The notes beneath the pieces were generated by a model. The model was not told the DNA's origin. It was given only the letters and a program-made list of their open reading frames with translations, and made no database searches. A stretch of DNA of 64,000 nucleotides from Boesenbergia rotunda (taxonomy: Eukaryota > Streptophyta > Magnoliopsida > Zingiberales > Zingiberaceae), in contig JAGFNQ010000195.1 in assembly GCA_024364735.1 (NCBI GenBank), positions 1-64,000 of the forward strand. Reading direction: 5' to 3'. The translations under genes were made by a program, and so were the position numbers. Positions within the stretch are counted from its first letter, which is position 1; each line of letters starts with the position of its first letter. This document shows positions 41,931 to 51,881 of this stretch, piece by piece.

Positions 41931-41942
41931 GCTCTGATACCA
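41931..41942 (-). promoter_or_regulatory. Primer binding site, initiator tRNA-Met (pol-less element)
   Basis: The minus strand reads TGGTATCAGAGCGGGG two bases after the LTR end, complementary to the 3' end of initiator tRNA-Met. Confidence 0.93.
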
Positions 41943-41944
41943 CT

Positions 41945-43326
41945 TGTTGGATCGAGAAATGCGAGAGAGGGGGGGTGAATGTCGCAATTCGTTCGGATTT
42001 AAAAAGAGTAAGTGCGCAGCGGAATAAAACAGAGCAAAAACAACGCTAACACGGTCGTTTTACTTGGTTCGGAGCCTGGGTCGACTCCTACTCCAAGGCC
42101 CACGGTCGTTGACCGTTTTCTGCGGGCAATTCTATAAGTTCGTAAAAGTTTACAGGAAAGATAATAACAAGAACAGTTTAGTAAACTTTAAATACAGCTC
42201 TTCGTTACCGACGTCCGGTGTAGATCGAAGTTTCGGAGCAGCGGGACGTCGTCAGCTCGAGTTGGAAGATTTCTGGAGCGTGTCGCGGAAGCAAAGAGCG
42301 CAGAAGTGTCGCAGTGATTGATGCTCTGAAGAAGGAGGTCGAGGGCCCTTTATATAGGGCCTGGGGGCGCCCTGGTCGACGGGGGCGCCCCCCCACGTGG
42401 CAGCAGATCCGGTTGTTGCTCGGTCGCCGTCTGATCCCCTTATCCTCGGGATCCGGTTTGACCGGGGCGCCCGGATGACTCGGGGCGCCCGCATTGACCG
42501 GTCAAAGCCTTATCTGCAGCGCTGAGCTCTCCTCGGTAAGTCTGGCTGGGGGCGCCCGGGACAGCGGGGGCGCCCTGGGCGTGTAGCGCAGACGCGGCTG
42601 AGTTGGTTCGCTATGGGGGCGCCCGGGACAGCGGGGGCGCCCTGGGTATGTACTGTCGAAGTCTTTCTTGTCTTGTTGTGTTTTGTGTTCACCATGGGGG
42701 CGCCCGGGACACTCCGGGCGCCCTGGTCAGCGGTTGCCTCATTCCTTTGAGGCATTCTGAGCTGCAGACACTCGTTCCTTAGGTCCTGCATCCAGGGTTA
42801 GTCCAAAACACAATAAAACAATAAAATAATAGGTTATACAGCCTTAGCTGTCTTGGTTCTGACTTTGGTCTCCAAAATGGAGCCCTAGGTCGAACCGACG
42901 CCTAATGTTCCCTCAAGGGGAACGCGTCCTCACCTACTCCTCTCGGGAGAATTTACCTGGTGCCAACCGGCTCCTCCAGTTGGACTTTTGCCCAGCAGTC
43001 CTTCGCCAGGTCTTGAGGTACCAAGCTGCCCTTCGCTTGGTGCCTAGCAGCCCTTCGCTAGGTCTTTTCTTCTGGCAGTCCTTCGCCAGTGCCTAGCATT
43101 CCTTCGCTAGGGCTTTGTCCATTCTGGCAGTCCTTCGCCAGTGCCTAGTATTCCTTCGCTAGGGCTTTGTCCATTCTGGCAGTCCTTCGCCAGTGCCTAG
43201 CATTCCTTCGCTAGGGCTTTTCCTGTACACTCAAGAACCTTGTTAGACACCAATTAACCCTTAACTTTTGAACCCTTTTGCCAATATCAAAACACAGGTT
43301 TGACTTGGGTGCATTCTGCACCAACA
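41945..43326 (-). repeat. 5' LTR of pol-less Sirevirus-like element
   Basis: 1382 bp, nearly identical to 34758-36138; differences are a few substitutions and single-base length changes in C or G runs. It carries the same TATA box (42347-42358 on the minus strand), palindrome cluster (42364-42725) and hairpin array (42987-43217). Confidence 0.93.
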
Positions 43327-43331
43327 ATTTG

Positions 43332-44157
43332 TTCCACCATCATTCTGATTGCAGTAGGAAAAAAAACAGTTTGAAAGAAAGAAAAAAAAAAGAGAAACAA
43401 AAGAGAAACAAAGTTGGTACACAAAGTTGAAATTTGGCTCCATGAGATCATTGAAGTTTCTTCCATCCGAATCAAAAGCTTTATTGCATTTCATTTCTGA
43501 CCTTGCTAGAGGATAAAAGAAGAAGAGAAAAATCAGAAAAGAGAAGAAAGAAACAAAAAATGGCACACAAAAGGAAACTTGGCACAAGGAAATCAAGATA
43601 GGGCTTCTCATCCAAATCAAAGGAATTTATTCAAGTTTCACTCCACCACACTCTTGATATCATTAGAGGACTGTCAAGATGGGGCAAAGCACATTGGAAA
43701 CATTTTTGAGCAACCAAGTCTCCCACTCCATCAATTTTTCCATTTCTTTAATTTCTATTCCATTTCTCACCATTTTCCATGTTTTCATTTGTTTTTATAG
43801 TTGTTGATCCTAATCATGATTAATGGTGGAGAGTAGATAATAAGCAAGCCTATGGTAGTGCAAGAAACATGTGTGTAAGAGTGAGCTCCACTTCCATCAC
43901 CAAATTAGAACTTAAGAGAGAGCCACCAAAACTTCCCATGAAAGGCTAGTGATTTAAATTCATCTCAATGACTCATGATGGATGAAAAGGCTAAGTTGTT
44001 GATTTAAGGACAAGATAGTAATCCATAGAGCTTAGATTTACGAGAATTGACAACCTTAGGTAATTTCTTTTCATTTGCTTCTAATTATGCTTAAGAAAGC
44101 CTAAGGGATATATATTTAGTTGTTTCGCGAGACGCTCAAGGTTAAGTGTGGGGGAGT
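43332..44157 (+). other. Athila internal non-coding region, second part, with polypurine tract
   Basis: Non-coding remainder of the Athila interior. It ends with AAGTGTGGGGGAGT (44144-44157) immediately before the 3' LTR, the polypurine tract. A 119-codon frame on the minus strand at 43261-43620 crosses the copia boundary and is not a gene. Confidence 0.8.
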
Positions 44158-46895
44158 TGATAAGCACCATTTTATTGATTATTTTAATTGCTAAAATCCA
44201 TGTTTGACCCATGTTTTTATTGCTTAATCATGATTTTACCCTAGGTTTTGGAACTTTATCTTATTTTGGACTTAATTGCAAAATTACACAATTTTTGAAT
44301 TATTTGGCCACTAATTTTCTAATATATTTTTGTAGGCATGAAAGGACCCTGGACCTAGGGCATACTGGGTCAAACTTGAGTCGGAAGTGACCCGGATCAG
44401 ATTATCAAGATTACGATTAATCCGGGCCGTCCGATTCAAGAGCGGCTAGATCTGAGCCATCCGGGACGATCTGAAGCAATCCGAGCTAGAGTTAGGGTTG
44501 ATCAAGCTCCATGATCAAGATCTGAAGGTTTCATCCCAATCAGAGCTCAATCAACCGTTGGATCAAGCAAGGAGGGCTCTAGAGCGTCCATTCACAGATA
44601 GAGTTGATCTAGACCATCCGTTGCATATCTGGAGGATCTGAGCTACCACAAGGTAGATCCTGACCCCAGATCATCATCATAAAAGTTTGGCTCGAATCAG
44701 ACCAAGATCTACCGTTGGATCTCCTCCGATCAATCTGGGTCGTCCGTTGATTACTATTTAATCAAAAACGCAGCAGCTTCTTCCTTCGTCGCGTCTCCGC
44801 CGCAGTCATCTTCCTCTTCAGCTGTTCTTCATTTCTTAGCGAATTTTCTTCAATCCAAGGGGCGCGACCCCTCAATCCTTCTAATAGATCAATTGCTAGG
44901 CTATTGGGAAGGCTCACGGTGAATTTCCAGCTCCGAATTGGCCAAAACAGAGTTGTTGTGAGGTCTCCGTAGCTCTGTCATTTACAGCTTCAATCTCGGT
45001 TTTGCTCCATCCTTCATCCACCCGAGCGATTCAGAGGGGTTCCCTGGAGTGTTCGGCATCATCCCCACACTATCCCCGCACTTGGACAATGCCAGATTGA
45101 GGAAAGCGATTTGAAATTTAGATTGGTTCAGAGTGTGAGCTAGATTTGAATTGTTGAGCTGTTTCTCAATTATTTGCTGAGCTTGCGGGTTCGAGGCTCA
45201 CTCTTGCTTGACGACCAAGAAGAATTTGAGCTTAAGGAGAGTTGAGGAGTAGTTTAGATAGCAAATTTTCGTTTGTAGCTGTAATTTTCGTTACTGCTCT
45301 AGTTTCGGTTCTGTTTTGGTTTCAGATTGGTTAAGTTGGTTTTCTTAAGTGTTCTAGCTTAAATTAGGGTTCAATCTTTAAGACAAGTAGTTAGGGAATT
45401 GCTTAGGAACATTTGGTTTCAATTTCAGTTTAATTGTAGCTTTAATTCCTTGCGTGCCATCTCCATTCTTGCGTATCAGACTCTTGTTCTGTTTTCTGCA
45501 ACTTTCATTTCAGTTTCGAATTTTCAGTCTTGAATTCCATATCAAGTTAGTTCTAGCTTTAGAGAATCTTTTCTTATTTGGGATTACTACACTCGACATA
45601 AGTTTGCATTTGTTTTGTGCTAAACTTCTGCATTTGGATCAACTTCTGCACAACTGTATTTCTACATCCTCCACTTTATTTGCTGCATCATACAATTTTC
45701 TTCCTGCATTTCTGATTGCAGCTCATCAGGAGGTTTCATGGTTAGTGAACTATTGCATCAGATTTCAATTTGATCTAATCATTTCCTTTCCTTGCGTGAT
45801 CTGCGTCTAGTTGATTCGAATTTCTGCATGCTGAATTCCTGCAAGAATTCCCTGCAATTCAAGTCCATTTATGTTTCTGCATTTCGGTTTCCATTATCTG
45901 CCATTGAGTTTAGTTCGGAATTCCTTGGTTGTTCTTTCTGAAATTGTGTCTCAAGAGAGCACTGTAAGCTGGATTTTTCCCTCAGCATCACATTTCTGAA
46001 ATTCTGTCTCATTACTGCATTTTCATTCATTCCTGCCAAGTTCCCTTGCGTATCCTTCAAGCATTGCATTTCTGAAATTCTGCAAGTGCTGAATTCTATT
46101 GGTGTAGCTGGTGAAGTTTGTGAAGTTTGTAATTGCTGTGTTATTCGAATCTGTCTCAATTTCAGTAGCTTGTGAAGTTTGTATTCTATTTGTGTGTTTC
46201 CATCCAATTGCTGTACATGAATTGTTAACCATCAATTTATAGAGCTGAATTTAGTTAAGTTTTTGGCACAAATGTTGTTCCCTTGCGTATCAAGTTGGAA
46301 CATTCTTTGGAATCTGTTTTTAAGTGAAGTTTCAACTACTGCTTCATGTTTTTGAGCTGTAATTCCTGTAGTTAAACAACCCTTTAGTGAGCTATTGCAT
46401 TCGAATCAAGCTTGTTTCACAGCCGGCTCATTGCTTTGCCTTTAAGCTTCATTCTGAATATTAGTGTTAGCTACTGAATATCACTGCCTTATACCTTGTT
46501 TAGCATCTGTTTTGCATGGGAAATCAGATTTGCCTTCATATATTGTTTAAGTGGATTTGATTGAGTTGTTAGTTGGTTAAGTTCATCAATCGCCATATTT
46601 CATTTAGCTCATTTAGTTGAGTTCTTGCTTTTCATGGTTTTTTCCCATTTTCGATTATAACCCAAAACCCATTTTTATTTGAACCCAAATATCTATTTGA
46701 AACCCGAAAACACAAACGACACTTAAATACAAGCGCGAATCAAACACGACAACTAGTCCCTGAGAAAAATACGACCTGTGGCCCCTATATTACATTTTCA
46801 TACTTTTGATTGTAAAAGGGTTTCCAGCATTTCATTTCATTCACATCTAAATCTGATGGTCCCCACATTCGTGACAGTATATTTTGGGCCTGTCA
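44158..46895 (+). repeat. 3' LTR of Athila-type element
   Basis: 2738 bp, TGATAAGCACC start and GGGCCTGTCA end, followed by duplication ATGAG. Nearly identical to the 5' LTR but without the TRIM, giving its empty site at 45813-45817. Confidence 0.94.
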
Positions 46896-47256
46896 ATGAG
46901 ACAGTGGAGGATCGAAGTAGTTCGGTCGGGCGATGAGTGATATACTGATGCTTTTGATAAGCTTCGCACCCGACAACAAATTTGACATCATCTGCTTGTA
47001 GCGTGGGCCAAAAATACCCGGCCAAAATAATAGTTCTAGCCATGGATCTTCCCCCAATATGACTTTCACATATGCCTTCATGAACCTCCCGCATGATATA
47101 GTCGACCTCTCCTAGACCAATACACTTGAGCAAAGGTCGAGCAAAGACTCTTTTATATAACTGCTCCTTGACCAGCGTAAACCTGGTAGCCCTGCAATGG
47201 AAAAACCAAGCTTCCTTATCACCCGCTGACACGGCTACACTGCGTAAGAACTCCAC
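46896..47256 (-). pseudogene. Integrase H2C2 domain (Tat copy 2, 5' half)
   Basis: Encodes LVKEQLYKRVFARPLLKC and the zinc domain VHEGICESHIGGRSMARTI, GYFWPTLQADDVKFV, VGCEAYQKHQ. The second zinc Cys of the usual CxxC is Tyr here (CEAY), so the finger is defective. The frame is cut at 46895 by the Athila element; the core continues at 27549. Confidence 0.85.
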
Positions 47257-47262
47257 ATAGGG

Positions 47263-47865
47263 TTATCTCCAGTCGGGTAATATAGTGTCAGCAGCTTCCC
47301 CTTCGATCTGGGTCACGGCTCCTTTCGGAGCGCTGGGCTCTTCCAGCATCCATAATGTAATGGAGCTAGCTAATTTAGCTAGCTTATCTTCCTTGACATT
47401 ATCAGCTCGGGGTATCTTTTGTAGAACAACTTCAATGAAAGAAGACCTCAGTTGCTCATATATGGACATATACCTCTACAGGTGCTCATTCTTAACTTTA
47501 AACTCTCCTTTTATCTACTGAGCAACGAGCTGAGAATCCGAGTGCAAGATAACCCGAGCAACTCCCACTTGCTTGGCAGCTTGGAGCCTCGCTAGGATCG
47601 CCTCATATTCGGCTTCGTTATTGGTGGCTCGGAAGTTGAGTTGGATAGATAGTTGTAGTACTTGTCCCCTGGGAGAAATCATCTAAACTCCGACCCCGCT
47701 GTGTTTGTTGTTGGAGGAGCCATCAACATAAAATTTCCACACTCCATCAGCATTAGGTCCTGGGACAACTTCGAGTATGAAGTTAGCTAGAGCTTGAGCC
47801 TTGATGGAAGTACAGGGGTGATACTCAATCCCATGCTCGCTCAACTCCGTCGTCCACTTGATTAG
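47263..47865 (-). pseudogene. RNase H region (Tat copy 2)
   Basis: Matches 828-1688 of copy 1 block by block, without the G20 run. The part at 47263-47469 has SFIEVVLQKIPRADNVKEDK; upstream, broken frames carry ATNNEAEYEAIL-like and HSDSQLVAQ-like segments. Stops and shifts are present. Confidence 0.75.
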
Positions 47866-48780
47866 TCATCCCGAAACCTTTGAATTGGTGAGGATGCACC
47901 CAAGTAAACTATTGGTGAGCACCACAATAGGATATGCCAAAAAATACGGTCCCAGTCTTCGGGTCATCAGTACTAAGGCATAAGTCAGCTTCTCCAGGGT
48001 AGTATATCGAGTTTCATCTTTCAGGAGGTGCCCGAAGAAGTAGATGGAATACTGAGTAGTACCCTCTTCCTGAATAAGTGTAGAACCCACAGCTTGCTCA
48101 GCTGCGGACAGGTAGATGAATAACGTTTCTCCCTCCAACGGCTTATATAGGATGAGGAGTTCGGAGAGATATGCTTTTAAATCTATAAAAGCCTTCTCGC
48201 ACTGATCATCCCATTCGAACTTAATGGTTTTCCTTGGAATTTTGAAGAATGGTAATGTTCTATCAGCAGATCTAGAGGTGTACCAAGACAGAGTTGTAAT
48301 TCTGCGATTCAGCCACTGTACGTCTTTGAAATTGCAAGTGGATAGCATGTTGAGGATGACTTGCACCTTTTCCGAATTAGCCTCAATTCCTCTTTCTATC
48401 ACCATGTACTCGAGGAACTGACCACTTTTCACCCCAAACAAACATTTAGCGGGGTTTAGTTTTAGTCCGTTGGCCCTCAAGGTAGCGGATGTCTCTTCTA
48501 AGTCAGCTATCATATCCTTCCCCTTCTCCGTCTTGACCACGATATCATCTACATACACTTCAATGTTCCTCCCGATCTGGTGGCGAAAGACATTATCCAT
48601 CATTCGCTAATAGGTTGCCCCAGCATTACGCAACCCGAATGGCATGACATTGTAGCAGTAAGTGTCATCTGCCGTTACAAAACTGACCTTCTCTTGGTCT
48701 TCCTGGACATGGGGAACCTAGTGGTATCCCTGATATGCATCCAACATGGAAATGAAATCACAACCAGAGGTAGAATTCAC
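47866..48780 (-). pseudogene. Reverse transcriptase, C-terminal two thirds (Tat copy 2)
   Basis: Open from 48603: RHQIGRNIEVYVDDIVVKTE with the catalytic YVDD, then NPAKCLFGVKSGQFLEYMV, and the connection domain LPFFKIPRKTIKFEWDDQCE up to YFLAYPIVVLTN. Between 48604 and 48780 the fingers/palm region is present with stop codons (for example after DAYQGYH). The N-terminal third is absent because a copia LTR starts at 48781. Confidence 0.85.
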
Positions 48781-49776
48781 TGTTGAGGCAATCTGTGGTC
48801 CGGAGTGACAATGTGTTTTGATGTTTGGGCAAAGGGTTTAAATTAGATTTACTCTTGTGTATTTGATATGTGTATGTGAGTGTGCAGGTTATGCAGGTTA
48901 CACATATTGACTTGGCTGGACGGCTTCGATACAGTGAAGGGTGGCATGGATACAAGCTGGAGGCTTGTGTGTACCCAAGGGACCTTGGTATAGCAGGACG
49001 ATGAGCTGAGGGGCGCGGACTTCGAGGCATGCGTAAAGGATGGCATGGAGGCAAGCTGGAGGCTTGCGTGCATCCGAGGGATGGGAGCCAAAGATGAAGA
49101 GGGCGCGAAGGCAATAGTCGAGGCTGCTGGTGAGGAGTCAGGTGAGTCGTGAGGGTACGAGTGCTGAGTGATTATACTCGGGAAATCTTAGGGTTTGAGT
49201 GCTGAGAGAAGTGTACTCGGGAAGAGAAACCTTAGGTGTGTGAGTAGACTAGTCGACTGCCCTGGGAGTAGTAGACTGGTAAAACTCACAGAAAGTTTTC
49301 GACTGGGGAGCAGTCGACTGGTAAAGTCAAAAACTAGCCGTTGCAACGAGTCGTTGGACTGCTGTTTGGCTGGCACCAGTCGACTACCCTGGGAGCAGTC
49401 GACTGGTGGCGAGGATTTCAGCCTTAGTTTTATTTAAGAGAACTTCGTGTTGGTTGAAAGGTTTGACGAATTTGGTTTTGGGTAAGAGCCAAATAGTAGT
49501 CTAAGTGCTCGGATATTGTCGAGGTGCTGTGGCGAGGTTTCTCCACCCACAAGGAGCGACAAGGGCTAGCCGGAGGTTATCCGGGGAGTGATCCACCGAA
49601 GGATTCTTGGATTAGTCACCTTTAGGGGTGGATACCAAGTAAACTCTTCTTGTTAGCATTGCTTTCTTATTGTTTATTGTTTTGTTTGTATTTCTGCTTG
49701 CGCAACTAACAACGTAGGAAGAAGAAAGCCAAAAAAGTGCTATTCACCCCCTCTAGCAACCGACATCGATCTAACA
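48781..49776 (+). repeat. 5' LTR of plus-strand copia element
   Basis: 996 bp, TGTTGAGGCA start and CGATCTAACA end, next to the primer site. The last 40 bases contain the hairpin TGCTA-TTCACCCCCTC-TAGCA (49738-49758). Confidence 0.88.
49245..49410. repeat. AGTCGACT hairpin repeats in copia LTR
   Basis: CCAGTCGACT (49376-49385) pairs with AGTCGACTGG (49397-49406) around ACCCTGGGAGC. A diverged copy with the same CCCTGGGAG loop lies at about 49248-49280, and single arms at 49308-49322. Confidence 0.8.
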
Positions 49777-49778
49777 AG

Positions 49779-49790
49779 TGGTATCAAAGC
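49779..49790 (+). promoter_or_regulatory. Primer binding site, initiator tRNA-Met type (plus-strand copia)
   Basis: TGGTATCAAAGC two bases after the LTR; one base differs from the usual TGGTATCAGAGC. Confidence 0.85.
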
Positions 49791-49843
49791 CGGGGTCGCT
49801 CGTCTACGGACTAACCGCCGGGAGAGCAAAAGGCTAGAGGAAA

Positions 49844-50957
49844 ATGGAAGGAGAAGGTCCGCTAGGATGAGATATCCGGATTCCACCTTCGTACGACCAC
49901 GACGATATCATGTATTGGAAAGGTAAAATGTCATATTTTCTAATGACTAATATTGAAGATTCGATTCTCCCAAGGACAAAAAGGGAAGGATTCTTAAGAA
50001 GAAGAAGTGGACCGAGGAGCAAATTCATCAATCCGAAATCAATAACAAGATAACCAAAATGTTAATCAATTTAATACCTAATGACATTTTGGATAGGATA
50101 GGTGAGTATAGGGATGCTAAGGAATTATGGAGCAAGCTAGTAGTACTTCATGAAAACCCTACACGAGTAGAAGAAGAAGAAGAGCCCAAGGAAATGGGCT
50201 TAATGGTCCAAGAAGAGGAGAAGGACCAATCGGATGAGGAGAGGAGCTTGACATTCGAAGAGGAGAAAAAGGAAGAAGAATCATCTATCTCCTCAAGTGA
50301 AGTGGCACAAGAAGATAAGAGACCATCTCCAATGCCGGAACAAGAGGAAGCATCCACTTCATCCAAGGTTGAAGAAGAAGTCAACCTAGCCTCCACCTCC
50401 ACCAAAGCAAAGAAAAAGGATCATATCATATGCTTTGGATACAATAAAAAGGGACACTACAAGGATAAGTGTCCAAATGGTAAGAAAAGGAGGTAATTCC
50501 TAAACTCATTTCAATTCCTTTTAAATCTAACATGAGTTGTAGGAATGGAGAAGCCCAAGAAAAGAAAAAGAAAATTAGATGCTTTACGTGTGGTGAGCTA
50601 GGACACTACCACACGAAGTGCCCAAAGAGTGGAGAGCTCAAGAAAATGGAGCACTTGAGAAGATGGGAGAAGGAGCAAAGAAATAAAAGGAGCTCACATC
50701 AAGGAGGAACTACAAGGGTAAGGGAGGTAATCCCTAACTTTCAATTAAAATATAATTGAAATTTCAGTTCCTCCATGAATGTTAAAAATAGTGTAAATTA
50801 TTCATCCATGCATGCTAGAATCAATGAAGAATGTTTGCTTGTGCATAGTCATGGATTTAAGTATCATGATAGGAATAGGGTTAACAAGGTAGATCAAAAC
50901 CCTAGGAAAAACATGCATTATGAAAAATCCAAGACCTTAGGATCGGTAGCCTTTTAA
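49844..50957 (+). pseudogene. Copia gag and start of protease, decayed
   Basis: Starts at ATG 49844 (MEGEGPLG, then TGA where Trp is expected), continues DIRIPPSYDHDDIMYWKGKM, and after frame changes ELWSKLVVLHENP, a Glu-rich stretch, and two CCHC knuckles: CFGYNKKGHYKDKC (about 50432-50473) and CFTCGELGHYHTKC (about 50581-50622). The last part ends KSKTLGSVAF, the beginning of the block near the protease (NLGSVAFGNN in the relative at 57600). The first knuckle has Gly-Tyr in place of the second Cys spacing (CFGYNKKGH), so it is altered. Inactive. Confidence 0.75.
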
Positions 50958-51876
50958 TGAAATTTCATTTTCAAAATTACTTTTTGAAAGATTCTGGTCT
51001 AACTAGTTTGGGTCTTGGATCGGTAGCTTCAGCTAGTTTCACCACTCTAAAGAGACCAAGTAGTGTATACTTGACCTTATTAGAAGAGGCTTCCCTAACG
51101 TACTATCATCTCACCACCACCCAATACTAGGTTGTTCAAATTTTAGTTAATTGGTTCAGTCCTTAATCTAACCAGTCCTAACTCTAAGTATGATAAATTG
51201 CAGAAATTAAATAGACAAGCAATCATGCAATTTAAAACAAGAAAGGAAATTCATTTAACTATATAAATTGTTTTTAAATTGGCTCCACCTAGACTAAAGC
51301 TACGATAATGGTTCAGCAAGATGTGAATCTTGTCCTTGGGGATCCAATATTGATTTGACCCAGTTTGGTTGTTCAGGCATAGTTTGGGTACCCATGCCTG
51401 AATTTTAGGTCTAGAACAATTCAGTACAGCATAATATGATCTTTATCTAGACTTGGTTCGATAGCCTAACCCGGATCGATTTAGAACCGACTTCTGTTTT
51501 CCAAGGATCATGTCAAGACCCTTGGAACCAGAAGTGAATCGTTCTAAGGCTGCTCTAAGGTCCTTGACTTGAGTTTTCAAGGAGGAGTTCTCTTTCTCAA
51601 GTTTTTCAACTTGAGTAGAGGTTCCTTCTTGAACCTTCTCAATTAAGGATCTAGAGTCAGCTCCCTCTTAGTTTTACTTCCTGTCGGAGGGACTCGACTC
51701 GGATTTTGGCTTTCGCCAAGTCTCGAGAAAGATAGGCAATTAATTCAGACAATTGATTTCTAGAAAACCCACTTACAGTAATTTCGCCATCCTCTGAAAA
51801 CGTGAGCTTTCCGTCGTCCGGTTCCGATTCTGACTCGGTCTCAATTTCGTCTGAGGCAGTCAGGGCGAGCAAGTTC
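50956..51876 (-). pseudogene. Gag C-terminal part of the split Sirevirus-like element
   Basis: Begins SNLLALTASDEIETESESEP at 51876 and runs through DDGKLTFSEDGEITVSGFSR, a coiled coil (AKAKIRVESLRQEVKL) and, in broken frames, the end near 51290 that matches FSPGGAKLK of the relatives. 50956-51290 matches the non-coding block between gag and protease (39780-40060; 58070-58370). The N-terminal part is at 61672-62683. Confidence 0.85.
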
Positions 51877-51881
51877 GATTG

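Larger units (their letters stand above)
34758..43326 (-). mobile_element. Pol-less Sirevirus-like copia element, complete, duplication ATTTG
   Basis: 8569 bp with nearly identical LTRs of 1381 and 1382 bp, exact ATTTG at 34753-34757 and 43327-43331, primer site for initiator tRNA-Met at 41931-41942 and polypurine tract at 36139-36152. Gag is intact. Where the relative at 51882-61666 has protease, integrase, RT and RNase H, this element has a 1.9-kb segment with a TATA box, a GGCGCC repeat block and a spliced gene. It therefore depends on pol from another element. Near-identical LTRs point to a recent insertion. Confidence 0.92.
27550..46895 (+). mobile_element. Non-autonomous Athila-type element, duplication ATGAG
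   Basis: Bounded by exact ATGAG at 27545-27549 and 46896-46900, with LTRs starting TGATAAGCA and ending GGGCCTGTCA. A tRNA-Asp-type primer site lies after the 5' LTR and a GTGGGGGAGT polypurine tract before the 3' LTR. After removing the nested copia element, the interior is only about 4.6 kb and has one long ORF but no protease, RT, RNase H or integrase. It must have moved with proteins from elsewhere. It splits the integrase of Tat copy 2. Confidence 0.93.
10496..48780 (-). mobile_element. Ty3/gypsy Tat-lineage retrotransposon, copy 2 (nested, 5' end lost)
   Basis: On the minus strand, from 48780 down: RT, RNase H, integrase (split at 46896/27549 by the Athila element), a hairpin array (25740-26590), an ORF on the opposite strand (14049-25260), a polypurine tract (11204-11214) and the 3' LTR (10496-11203). 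An antisense ORF between pol and the 3' LTR is a known trait of some Tat elements. Only about 12 kb of the span is Tat sequence; the rest is later insertions. The 5' end is cut by a copia element starting at 48781. Confidence 0.88.
48781..50955 (+). mobile_element. Ty1/copia element, 5' end only, inserted in Tat copy 2
   Basis: An LTR (48781-49776), an initiator-tRNA-Met primer site and a decayed gag reaching the first protease motif, then an abrupt switch to another element in opposite orientation near 50955. Its gag differs from the Sirevirus-like ones here, having two zinc knuckles and the MEGEGPL...SYDHDDIMYW start. No target duplication can be tested because the far end is absent. Confidence 0.85.
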
